NCBI RefSeq assembly: GCF_003286085.1 | Contig: NW_020825298.1 | Location: 3,348,001-3,412,000 of the forward strand | Reading direction: 5' to 3' | Source: Drosophila persimilis | Taxonomy: Eukaryota; Arthropoda; Insecta; Diptera; Drosophilidae | DNA: 64,000 bases | Shown here: positions 10,463 through 21,900 of the stretch, piece by piece | Numbering within the stretch: position 1 is the first letter of the stretch | Layout: every line of letters starts with the position of its first letter | Translations under genes and position numbers: made by a program | Notes under the pieces: model-generated | The model's database searches: none | Told to the model about the DNA's origin: nothing | The model's input: only the letters and a program-made list of their open reading frames with translations

Positions 10463-12058
10463 ATGTCCAACCCAACTTTATTCATCTTCATCTTTACGAT
10501 TTGCATCGGAGTTTCCCACCAGGCGCCTGTTGATGTGAGTGAAAATGGAGAGGTGGCGCCCATGACAATGACATACTTCAACAATAGCTTGGGGACCTTC
10601 ATCGAGCACAGGGGACGCGCGTCCGTCATCATGTCAGAATGGACCATCGTGGTCTATTACAGTTTGGTGCCCCTCATTTCGGAGATTTGGACATTTAATA
10701 GCACCTACAAACTTCTAATGAAGAATTGCGACAAAAACCCCAAGGAGTTCTGTCCAAGATCATTGCAGTCTGATCTAAATGAGATGGAGGTGGCCAGCCT
10801 TTATCGTGGTCTGAGTAGAGAACCAGACTCAGAGTACGTTAAGTACACCGGCTCTATCATCTCAAGAATTCAGGACAACGGGGTGGACTTCAGAGACTTG
10901 CTTTCGAATCGAACCTCAGTCATCGACAGCACTTTCAACGTGATAAGAGAAAACGTTTTTAACAGCAATGAGATCAGTTCTTTATATTTTGGGGAACAGG
11001 CAGACCAGCTTCGTGCTCTGGCTGGCCGGATAAAGCAGACCCAGGATGCCATACGCGATGCAGTATTTACTGCCCTACATGGCAAGGTCCACCCGATGAT
11101 CCTTTCAAACAAACAGCTGGAGCATGAGCAGACCGTCATCCTGGGCCATCTTCCACAGGACCGTCGGCTACCATTTAACAGTCTTACACTCTCTGATTTC
11201 TATCAAGTTGCCACCACTAGCCACATTCAGCAGCTCGAACAGCACCTGTTGTTCTACATCAAGGTGCCACTGGTCGACGTTGAGCAGTTCGATGTCTACC
11301 GTCTCACGCCCATCCCAAGGCTAGATGTAGGCGGCATTCAGCTGATGTATACAGAGACGTCGAACCTGGCCATTAGTGACCACCTGGACAGATACTTCGC
11401 CCTGCAGGACGTTGAGATGGACAGCTGCCTGCAGCTTCACCCCGAAAGATACCTATGCAAGCCCCATCAAATCACCTTTGGCCCAGACTCTGGAACACTG
11501 CCCTGCACACTGGCGGCCTTCCGGAATCGGACCTCCCAAGAGTGCAGCCCACGCCATGTGAGCCAAAGCTCTCTTTGGATACCGCTCGCTTCACCCAATC
11601 GCTGGATGGTAGCAGTCACCAAGGAGGTCTCGATTATGGGTGTTTGTTCGGATGAGCGGCAGCAGCTACGGATCAACGGCAGCGGTATCTTAACTATTCG
11701 GAGCGACTGCATCGTGCGAAGTACATTTGTGACACTCCAAGGGATGCAAGGCGCAACTGCAAGGCAGGCCTATGCTTCTCTGACACCCATAGCACTGGAT
11801 GCCTCCAGGTCTTTGGATGACGCACAGAAGCAACACCAACTGGAGATTGAGGAGGGCTCATCCGTGGCCATCATTGTTGCCGGCACTCTCGTGATGATCA
11901 TTGTATCCATTTCCCTGGGCTGGTTCTACGTTTTTTGCTACCAGCGTAGAGCCCGTGCACAGCAGGTACAGAGACCAGTGGAGGACCATCGGATAAAGAC
12001 CAAGAATGAAGGGAGCTCCAACGATCATCCTCTGCTGGAGAGGAACAATGTGGAGTGA
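10463..12058 (+). CDS. Iris: Domesticated insect retroviral envelope gene (Iris), 531 aa
   Basis: One uninterrupted frame encodes an envelope-like type I membrane protein. I start it at the ATG at 10463, which is directly followed by a signal peptide (TLFIFIFTICIGVSH); an in-frame ATG at 10337 would add 42 residues in front of it. The ectodomain has several N-glycosylation sites (NNS, NST, NRT twice, NGS). The second half carries the pattern of the gypsy/roo/Kanga and baculovirus F-type envelope family: a FYIKVPL...YRLTPIP block, a cysteine-rich block around YLCKP, a WIPLASPNRW block and a final GTGILT-like motif (here GSGILTIR). A transmembrane segment of about 24 residues follows near the C-terminus, then a roughly 40-residue basic tail. 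I see no R-x-K/R-R furin site followed by a fusion peptide, in keeping with reports that Drosophila Iris has lost the cleavage site. There is no gag, pol or LTR around it. The neighbourhood (Pino, TBC1D23) fits the fly locus as I recall it (CG4715 for Iris, CG4710 for Pino). It is an old capture kept as a host gene; its role is not known with certainty. Confidence 0.85.
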   Translation: MSNPTLFIFIFTICIGVSHQAPVDVSENGEVAPMTMTYFNNSLGTFIEHRGRASVIMSEWTIVVYYSLVPLISEIWTFNSTYKLLMKNCDKNPKEFCPRSLQSDLNEMEVASLYRGLSREPDSEYVKYTGSIISRIQDNGVDFRDLLSNRTSVIDSTFNVIRENVFNSNEISSLYFGEQADQLRALAGRIKQTQDAIRDAVFTALHGKVHPMILSNKQLEHEQTVILGHLPQDRRLPFNSLTLSDFYQVATTSHIQQLEQHLLFYIKVPLVDVEQFDVYRLTPIPRLDVGGIQLMYTETSNLAISDHLDRYFALQDVEMDSCLQLHPERYLCKPHQITFGPDSGTLPCTLAAFRNRTSQECSPRHVSQSSLWIPLASPNRWMVAVTKEVSIMGVCSDERQQLRINGSGILTIRSDCIVRSTFVTLQGMQGATARQAYASLTPIALDASRSLDDAQKQHQLEIEEGSSVAIIVAGTLVMIIVSISLGWFYVFCYQRRARAQQVQRPVEDHRIKTKNEGSSNDHPLLERNNVE

Positions 12059-12083
12059 GTTTTGGTTTCCAATATAATACAGG

Positions 12084-12089
12084 TTTATT
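12084..12089 (-). other. Likely poly(A) signal of TBC1D23
   Basis: TTTATT on the plus strand is AATAAA on the minus strand. It lies about 420 bp after the TBC1D23 stop and just inside the 3' end of Iris, so the two convergent transcripts would overlap by a few tens of bases. Confidence 0.5.
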
Positions 12090-12106
12090 TTTATGGTTTT
12101 AATTGC

Positions 12107-12112
12107 AATAAA
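12107..12112 (+). other. Poly(A) signal of Iris
   Basis: AATAAA lies 49 bp after the Iris stop codon, giving a very short 3' untranslated region. The minus-strand signal for TBC1D23 lies only about 20 bp away. Confidence 0.7.
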
Positions 12113-12508
12113 TATTAGTTACTCTCTCATCCATTTACACATTGTAAGTCTCAAGGCTTTAGTTAAGGTTTCCTTTTGGTTGCACTTAGAATTTTAGAAA
12201 ACATAATGGGACTGGGATTGGGATAGGTGGTTGCGGGTTGCGGGTGCTCTATGTTACAATTGCCTTGTGGCCTGGATGGACCACTTCGTTTTCAATTAAG
12301 ACTACATTTTGTCAGCTACTACAAGGAAAAGATTGCCAATTAAAAACTAGTTACGTGCGAGCGAAGGGCGCACGCATTGCACTTTGTGTCTGTGTTTGTT
12401 AAATAAAGCTTAATGCACGGGGATCGCGAATTGGTGGGAAGGGGAGAAAAGCATTTCCACTACGTCTACGTACTAATGACGCTGTTCGACGGCATTGGCA
12501 TCGGCATC

Positions 12509-15026
12509 CTACTTGGCATTGTCCAGCACCTGCACTATGTGCTTGGACACCAGAGCTGTGGCCTCGGCGGCATTTGGTATGAGAAAGCGATCCATGTCGG
12601 TGATCATCAGCCCTTCGCCATCGGGGAAGCCGTACTTGAAGGTGATCAGATCCCGGTGCCGCTTTTTGGCCGTGATCTTGACAATGCTGGCCAGCGGACG
12701 ACGCACCATAATCTGGGCCTGGCCGCGTCCCAGTTCGCGCAGCACCACCAGCTGGCCGGGCGTGATTATCAGATGGCTGTCGTACATGTAGCCACTCATG
12801 TGCACCTCCTGGCACTTGAACGCATTGATGATGTCTGCCGTTTTGAAATATTGATTCAGATTTACGATCTCCTTGTCGTCGCCCGCCAGCTTGGGAGTAT
12901 CGCGCTCCGCATCATCGTAGGCGTCCTCGTTCTCATCATCGATGCTGAACACAGGCGCCACACTGCGATAACGCTTGCCTTTCCGCTCCTTGGGACTCAC
13001 ATGATGGTCCTGGGACGCCGCGGACTGCGACCCATTGGACACGCCGCTGGCTGCGGCTCCGCTGCTCGCACTGGGATTCACAATGATATCCAGCAATTTG
13101 CCCTTAACCTCGGCCGACTTTGACTTCATGGCAGCAGAGAACTTGCTGAACAGATCCGTGGATGAGGCTGCCGCAGTTGCCTTCAGTGGAACGGTTTTCG
13201 TCTGCAAGAAAAAAAAAACACTTTCATTACATTATGCTACGCAAATGAGAGGCATTACTGGTACGAGTACTTACCTGTTGGGAATTATGCTGCTGGCAGA
13301 CGAGGCACTTTCGCACATTGTGATCCTCCAGGCAATCGGCCATGTGGTCGCCAAAGTAGTCATGTATGGATGCGTAGCCGCCGGTGAGCAAGGACACGTA
13401 GTGTGTGTTCTTCTGCAGGAATGAAGCCACCACCATATGTGTGTATTGATCCTCCTCCACGCGTCCGCTGCCCATGAAGCACAGATGCTCCCCGCCGGCA
13501 TTTGAATTGACCTCGATGGCCTGACGCTGGGCCGTGAGCAGACCCTGGACGGCGGTGGCGAAGGCGACGGGCTCCTGGAGCATCAGGTTGCAGTCGAGAT
13601 GGAATGCCGTCGACAGGTGGCCGGAATTGTACTGCTCGGCTGGACGACAGTCGACGAGAAAGAAGCGCACGGAATCGGACACTGGAAACTCAGTGGCCGA
13701 GTTCTCCACCAACTCGTAGACGGACACGGGCAGGCACAGCGCTTGGGACACCTTGTTGGACTCTTCCTGGCTGCGCGGCGAGTCGTTCTGCTTGCCGTAC
13801 AGCGCCTTCAGGTAGTCTGTCTTGAAGGAGGTCGGCGTCTTTAGCGCATAGTACTGGGCGAGAGAGCAAAAATCCCACACATCGTCCAGCTCCAGGGCGC
13901 ACGGCATGTTGATGAGGAACTCAATAATCTCCTCTTTGGACGAGGTTTTAATCTGCATAATCTTCTCGCGTCCATTAATCAGGATGATCAGGGCCAGAAA
14001 GAAGACCATAAAGGGGTCGGCATTCTGAAAGTAAAGATCCCACATTGCTATGATCACCGACAGGCTGCTGCAGGAGGCGAACAATGACTGGAACCAGGTC
14101 AGCGAGTACAGGTCGGGTGTGATCTTTTTGGTGTCCAGCAAGGAGCACAGCTCAGGATCGTGGTACTGCAGCAGCAGCCGGAACACATGGAAGACATTGC
14201 CCTTCGGCTTGCAGCCCTTGGGTATATAGGTGTCGCGTATCGCCTCGAACAGATTGAATGTGTCCGAGCGGTTGAGCTTGAGGGCGAACAAAGGCAGTAG
14301 CAGTTCAATCCAGCCGTTCTCCGGCTCGTACTGCAGATTCCGGTTCTTGCAGTAGAACGTGATGATCGACTCCAGGTCGGACACCACCGACACTTTGTCC
14401 TCCTCATCGTTGCCCATGCGATCCACATGCCGCTGGCAGTCCTCTCGCAACTGGCTTTGAAACGGTAGATCATAGATCTCGTTGAAGAGCGACATTTGGT
14501 CGCTCTTGTGCCTCACATCCAGGCACACCTGCCATACATCCGGACGTAGGGCCTCTGGCAGGCCTTTGCCCCGACAAATGCTATATATATCGTTCACATT
14601 GCAGTCGTCCAGCAGAGCCGACTCCAGTTCTATTATCCTATAGAGAGGGAGAGAAAAGATGCTTTAATTTAAAAGTCTTGCTTTTGTCACGCCAGAAAGT
14701 GGAGCGGTGACGTCGACGTCGCCGTTAACGTGTCCAAAAGAGCAGCTGTTTGCTGTTGGCCTAGCTGATAACGATGCGGGCACTGAAATGATGCCTCTGT
14801 TGGCTGTCTGACTCAACTCAACCCAACACAAACACTCTCTCTTGTTCTCTCAGTGTGTGCCCGAAGGGAAGGCCATTTCTAAATTGCTCCAAAATTAAAA
14901 TTAAAATACGAATCATGATTCGTTGGGCTTTGGGTTGTAGGGTTGACCAAGTGTTGACGTTGACGCCTTTCGCTGACATTCTGGGTGTCGCTATTGCGTT
15001 TATTTACCACATATTTTCCTCCATGA
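12509..15026 (-). CDS. TBC1D23: TBC1D23-like TBC/rhodanese/PH-like trafficking adaptor, 690 aa
   Basis: Coding exons are 15026-15010 (17 nt, MEENM plus two bases), 14637-13275 and 13201-12509. The tiny first exon joins in phase to give MEENMWIIELESALLDD and then the TBC domain (about residues 30-260). A rhodanese-like domain follows, with the loop CFMGSGR that still has the Cys-x-x-Gly-x-x-Arg pattern, and then a C-terminal PH-like domain after an acidic/serine-rich linker. In vertebrates this family bridges golgins on endosome-derived vesicles to the WASH complex at the trans-Golgi. The arginine finger motif is partly kept (L69-x-x-D72-x-x-R75), but the expected glutamine finger Y-x-Q reads Y109-E-P, so GAP activity is unlikely. 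The last exon encodes the complete C-terminal domain. The length matches the family. The D. melanogaster counterpart is probably CG4552 from memory, not checked. Confidence 0.9.
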
Positions 15027-15462
15027 TGACTCTCCCACCAGGTTGAAGTTCTGCACTTTGTCTACTTTAAAGAGCTGCCCTAATGCACTTTATTGCCCTT
15101 TGGCAGACACGTCGAGTGCATTTTTAGGTGCGTAGTTAATTTGGATAATTCTATGGTCTTAATCTTAATTAATTTGAAAAGAAATTTTGAAGAAACTATT
15201 TTTTGTCTTTAGATGATTCCAGGGTTGGACCAGGAGGAATTCCAGGGCTGCATCACTGTTATGATAACAGATTGTGATTACGCGCGCGTGAGCGTGATTC
15301 GTGACTGTCGATAGTTGTGTCATCGATAGTTTGTTTTGCCATCTCTAGTTGCCAGCTATTTTGCTATTAAATTAAAAAATTAACTTAAAATCTTGCTGTT
15401 GGCGCTTGAAATTTATTATCGCACTTTTTGGATACTCCCGCGCTGCTGTTGCATTAGAGAAC
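15027..15462. promoter_or_regulatory. Head-to-head promoter of TBC1D23 and Pino with DRE-like sites
   Basis: About 436 bp separate the TBC1D23 start codon (minus) from the donor of the first Pino exon (plus). Two DRE-like elements lie at 15308-15314 (TCGATAG) and 15322-15328 (ATCGATA), close matches to TATCGATA. DRE sites bound by DREF are typical of housekeeping fly promoters. The first Pino exon is noncoding and ends at a GTAAGT donor at 15463; its start must lie right of the DREs, near 15350-15440. The same block can serve TBC1D23 in the opposite direction. Confidence 0.6.
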
Positions 15463-15586
15463 GTAAGTTGAGGGCATGCTTAATGCGATGATTGGCCTAT
15501 TCCCGCAAAAACGCACGCACACAAGGACCAGAGGCGAGAGCACACACGGATAGCGCCAAACCAAAACCAAACACACAGAGAGCACC

Positions 15587-15590
<4 letters not shown>

Positions 15591-15620
<30 letters not shown>
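15591..15620. repeat. CA dinucleotide microsatellite, 15 units
   Basis: An uninterrupted CA run in the first (5' UTR) intron of Pino, with further CA-rich sequence to its left. Confidence 0.95.
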
Positions 15621-15625
<5 letters not shown>

Positions 15626-15947
15626 TTTTATGCAGCCTTCACCTAAATAATGCATCTGCATCTATTGATTTTGCATATTGCTGACAAGGTGTTGCAAGTA
15701 TATGCTTGAGTTTGTGTGTGTGTGCTGCAGCAACAGCTGTGCCTCCTTCCTACCTACACCTCTCCTCTTCATCATCAACATCATCATTCCCCGCCATCTA
15801 TCAAATCCGCCGCTCGACCATAGCCATACAATTTTGCTTGCATTTGCGCCACGTGTGACGTTTGCCATTTGCATAGCATCACGTACACACTTGATTCATT
15901 CCATTGTTCTACCCATTAAGTGCGACTCTCTTGGCCTCATCCAACAG

Positions 15948-18900
15948 ATGAAAACGGGCAGCGGCAACAACAACTCGTTTGGCAATAGCTACAACAACAA
16001 CAGGACAAGTAGCAGCACCAGCAGCAGGGAGGGAAACCACGCCACCGCCACCGCAACCACCACCAACCATTCCCTGGCGCAGCAACAGACGAGGTCCTCG
16101 CTCATTGTCACCGAGTGGGAGGATGGGATCATCTTCGACGTGGATGACCCGGACTTTTGCAACATAGCCGGTGATAAGCTGACGACCGCCACCAGCAGCT
16201 GTGCCGTGGCTCTGAGCAATTTGAATTTTATAGGTGAATATATGACTATAATTAGCGCACCGTATTTATAGTCTAGACATCAGTGTAATCTCTGTTATTT
16301 ACGATTAGCAAACGCCTGAACTAGTTCGTCGGGGAAAACTTTTTTGCCATGTCCACACCACCTTTGCACCAGCTGCAGTGGCCCCCTTATCAACCGCACG
16401 GTTTTCCCACTAGGCCACTTGTGACGGCGCAGCACTTGGCAGATCTATACCTTTATGGATCCCTATGGCTTGGCCCCTTTGTTCGTCCCACACCCACTCC
16501 AGGCCGCTTGCAGGCAGGCAGGGCATTAGGCGTTTGTCTGATCGGGCGGAAACCGCTGTACACTTTTATTAATGCCAATTGCCGGCCATAGTCAGCTTTA
16601 TCGGTGAGTGGCAGAGCACTTCGCCCTCTGATAATGGCTGTATATAATGCCAAATACCATTGGCTATCAATTATACAAGTTATTAAGCCTTGTCAATAGC
16701 CGCGGCAGCAGCACTCTGTCTTTAAATCGATTCGCCATAAATTTAGACCCAATTCGGTCTGTTTTTAGAAACAATATTCCCCGAAAATAATGTACAGCCC
16801 AGCCAGCTAGCCAGCCAGCCAGCCATCCATCATTTACGTGCTACTGAAAAACTGTCTCCCCAATATCGGTTAGCTAATTGTTTTGTCTTTCTGTTTATCT
16901 GCGATCTGATTAGCCTTATAAGCGAAGCGTGCGACCCGCCTATTCACACGTTTCGCTTGTCAGCAAGAATTTGCTAAATTCACGCGTTTATCATGTGACT
17001 CCAGTCCCGGATCGGACTGGACCGGCCTCTCTCTCCCACTCTCTTTCTCTGGCGGAGTGGGTGACAAAGAGTAGGCAAATATTAGTAATCGTGGTTGAGA
17101 TTATGCGCATAAGGCCCGCCGGCACGATTTCATTTCATGAGAGTGGAATATTTTCTTTCTTTTTTGGGACTCAATAGCAATTGGTTTATGGCTAGCGTGA
17201 GCTGTTTTTTATGCGTGCATATTATTAAGGAGGCTCGGCACGTGTCGTTCATTAAAGGTTTCTGTGGATGGGGGCTGCAGACTCTATGGATAATACTTGA
17301 GGCATTGCGTGTGGTCTGGCTATAGGAACATAGGAAATAGTGTCGAAAGATCCGGTCCTAGGAAAAGTTATGTGTAACGAAACCATTTGTGGGAGGAGGC
17401 CTCATCTATAGTCATGTGCATATTACCCATGAGAAATGGTCTATTTTAAAATGCTATTGTCAACAAAGCTACAGCTTCCATAAGGAACCCAAATAAAGGA
17501 AAATGTAACGACATGGCTACTTATGCAACCCCCTGCTGGGGGTCTCCATAATCATCGTGTATAGTATGAGATGGCTCATGAGAATCTGTCTATTTTCAGA
17601 TGATTACCATATTGCATCAGACTATTTGCAATCTGCTTCGTGTGGCTTGAGTGGCGCATATGTATGCATGTAGTCTGGTTCAATTGAAATCGGAATCTGT
17701 GTGCACATAAGCACATTACGTTTCAGATCAATTGAACAAGTTCAGAATGATTTATCCCTTTCGTATCAAGAGTGATATTTACACGGAATCGTAGTGATTT
17801 CGTGCGAGTATCCTCCCTTTTGGATTCCCATGACTCATTTTCCCTACTATTCCTAAGATATAGATATTTCTATCACTTATCGTAATGGATGTCGTGGAAT
17901 TTTCTTATCTTGAATGATCACTCTTCTCCTTATCTCGCACCATAGTCGCAGTTCCCCCTTTGAGTCATCCCCAGCGTATTCTTACTTAACATTAAGTATA
18001 CAACTTTTGAATGGAGCTGTCGCTCTCTGGTCTGGGGTACGTCTGGGGTACGAAAGTGGTAATGCACTCAGAATCTAAACAGTAGTAGCTCCCATGTAAA
18101 TGCATAAAGTGATTGCATAAACGTTTCGCTTGCACACAAAAAAATGCTTATTAAAGCGACAAGCGTAATGACAATTTTTTCTTTTCTTATTTTTTTGTTC
18201 AAAAATAAATCCGTTTTGGATTTCGCAATGCGCCGTGCTACCCCTCTCAGGTGTCCCCTGTACCCCCTGTCCCCCGTGCCCGCTCGTGTCCCGCTTTTAG
18301 CGTCTGTCTGTTTTTTATGTTCCCATGCTCATTATAGTCGAAACCATACGGAACGCCACGCGCAGCCCATTCGCGCCTTGTTTAATTTGTACGGAGTGGC
18401 TCGTCTCGTCTCTGCTGATAAGTCCCGACCCCTGCCGCCTCGTCTCGTATTGCGCAGCAGCCAGCCAGCCCCTCCACTGATGACATGGAAAACCGATAGC
18501 CTCTGGGCGGCGGAGAAGTGTGGCTGGAATTCAGGTATAGACGGATCCGCCCAGACGCCACCACCGGCTGCCTGTCAGTTCGGTGGCGTGATGGAAAGTG
18601 TCTAAATTCCCAGTCTGGAAACTGGGGGAATCTGGAATCCGAAGAGCTCATCTGTTTACTCTTGGGATCAACTTTAATCTAAATTCTCTGGGAATCAAAT
18701 ATTCTCTGTACTCGTATCTCTGGATTTCTCCGGAAATCAAATCCCAATATCATTTGTCTTGGAATCCATGCGCTTTAGAGGTGACACCAGTTTATGGCAG
18801 CTACAGATCGACCGCTAACCGATTCGCTTAGGTCGCAACTGGTTATAACCTCTTCGATGATCTATTGCATAGCCGTAACGTAACGTAACGCAACCCCTTC

Positions 18901-21900
18901 TAAAACCATGGCGGAACGTGTGCAAATCTGCGGCGTCAGCACTTGGCGCTGGCGCCGCCTTCCACTGGACGTGGACTGGGGCTGTGGCTGCAACTGAGAA
19001 GAGGCCCGACACTACTCTTCGGGTGTGTGTGTGTAGGGGATTGATTTCAATTCCAATTCCGTTTCATTCATTCATTGTTCTTTATTCTTTTTATTAATTT
19101 ACAATTTTAACATACATAAACACAAACACATAGAGAGGGAGAACCCTTGCGGATAGCAGCGGCAACAACGACACGACACGACCAACGGGTAGTAATCGGT
19201 TCAAACCGGTAATGTCAACGTACCTATCTCTCCTTCCAATGCTCTCTTGCGTGCGACTGTGTTTACATGGAGCAAATGTTTCGTGCGACGCAAATCTAAC
19301 AGAGATGTTGTTATACCCTATTCAAAGTGGGTGTTTGCATTTAAACAGATGTTTGCAACAAAGAGAAGAGACAACAAACTAAAAGAAAACATTTATATGT
19401 GAGGCTTAGGTGTCTTAGATCCGTTAATAATAGAACCGCTATGATCGAATCATTATATCAGACGAATGGCCAACTCGGAAGGCGTCGACAGTGTCATCAA
19501 TTGTTGTGCAACAACGGAGTTCGGAGTTCTAACGGAATTTCATTCTGACCAGGGTCGTAATATTGAGTCTCACACATTCAAAAATGCAGACGTCACACCA
19601 GGTATTCGGAAAACAAGGATACTACCAGTCGGAGGATATGGATAGAAGTGTACAAATCTCAGGGATGAGCTTCATTCAATGTTTCGACAACTGTCGAAAA
19701 CCATTATTTTCTTTTAGAGATATTCAAACAGCTATATATATATTAAATTTGATTCAGATGGGAATACCTTCGCCATATCGATCCAAGGGTATCGAGAGCT
19801 TCGACCCTTCCTTCAACCAGAGTTCTTGTTGATTCTGTTGTCGGTGTTGCTGACGCTTTTTCTCGCTGCTGACGCTCCTTCCCTGCTGTTGCACTTCTGC
19901 TGTTGACGACGATGATGATGAAAGTCAAATGAGATGATGACGAAGATGGCAAGAGTTGCGACGTCAGTTAGTTGACGAGATTTACATACACAAAACTTGC
20001 TGTAAATTCCCATTAGCACCGCAAACAATGGTTCGTTCGAGTATGGCAGGTGCTGGAACTAGCAGAATTGAGTTTTCAGGTTCATCCTTCAGCCAGTTTA
20101 GTCATTCTGTTAAATGGTGACATTTCATTCTTGAATGAACACAATGAGAACATCTGTTAATGAATCAAACTAGTTCTTTTATTAGCTGGACGTGTGCTAG
20201 AAATCAAATGCCTAATGAACAGAGTTTCATTGGGATGAATTCATTGAACAAAAATGAAACCATCAAACCAGATTTATCTGAACCAAATCCGAAGATTCCA
20301 AGGAACGAGTGGTGACAAAACCCACAGCAGGTGCCCCTCACCGCCTGAACTCTCCCTGGTCACGTGTAATTAGCAAACTGTTGCATTATGCAGATCGCTA
20401 ATTAGGTGTTCTCCAGACTTCCACAAGTGTTAATTGCCCGCACGCCTAACCAAAGACCACAAAATCCGCTCCGTCCCTTTGGGGGCAATCAGAGGGGGAC
20501 GGCCGGACACTGTGGTGGGACGCTCTCCCTCGCTCCGGTGTGTTCTAGTTTTGATTCGGATTGCGCACTTTGCCTTCGAATGGGAATGGCATTTTTGCAA
20601 ACCACTACTTTGCACCATATTCATGAGATTGCGATGGAAATACAATAGTACCTTGGACCAGCGATCACTAGGTTGTGTTTATTTTTGCATCAGAAATTCC
20701 GGTGCAAAATATTCCACGGGGAACAATCGATCAATGTAGTAATACTTCTGGGTTATGGGTTGTTCACACAAAAAGTTTCCCATATATATATATATAAACA
20801 ATAACTGTTTTCCAGACATTTTCCCACTAATTTTGTCAGACATTTAAATATTTTTATTCCTGATCTGTGGTCTAGGTATTCCCTGGTAAATTTTAGACTT
20901 TTTTGTGTGCGTTGGTGGGAAATACGTATTTAATGTACGGGAAGTCCATGTTTGCTATTGGTTCAAAGTAGACAAATCACGTGAGTTTTTTTTCTCACAT
21001 CTATAGACAGGTCTTTGTACAGCTAGATCTACAAAACGATAGCTCAAGAGAAAGCTTTTTCAATTGCGTTCTAAGATTCTACCAAAGACTGAACATTTCG
21101 GGGTATTCCCAAGGCTATTTTTTAGGGAGTGGACATAATGGTCTTTTCTGTTTCTATTATCTCAGATCGATTGATTGTTTTATATGGTTTTGATAACCTA
21201 GAGTTCTATAAGGAGTCTTTACTGTCCGTATGAGGAAGTTTTCATTGTGATAGTGCACTTTTTATGACAGTAATTGGCATTGGCTTACAGTAACTAGGAA
21301 TTGGTTCGGCCAAGGATTCTAAGATATGCATTATACGATTATTATTATCTAGTTTTGTACTTTAATCTATTGGGAAGGAAACTTTCAATGATGATACGGT
21401 CTAATCAGCTTGGTGGGGCTTATTTTATCGCCCATCCTGCTACGAGTAGCATCCAAACATCAGTTATGATTACCGCACAAATTTCGTGTCTGTCATCGTG
21501 AAATCTTGACGATCAGACAGACAATAGAACGAGATCCACATCTATATACTCGTAGAAACGAACTTCCCGAATATAACAGAACAAGTTCTATTAATATTAA
21601 TGCTGGGGAGGCGGTTATTCCAAATAAATGTTAATCGAAAACCTTAAAATATGGGAAGTAAATATAGAATCTAAAGTATCAGTCATCAGTGATCGTGTTA
21701 CTCAGATTCCATGATGAGTGCAGTTCCTCTGTTTCTGTGTTTCCGTAAGGTATGCAACTCGATATCCATCCGAGTAAATGACATTGCCAGGGGGTTAGAG
21801 GGTCATGCGGTAACCTTCTTCCAGTCATCGGCAGGGCCCGTATCAGTCATACTACTACTACAATATCCTCCAAGGGCTACCTTCAATGAGAACGAGAGTG

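Noticed and set aside
12413..13123. 236-codon plus-strand frame opposite TBC1D23
   Set aside because: Antisense shadow of the last TBC1D23 exon, whose minus frame matches the family.
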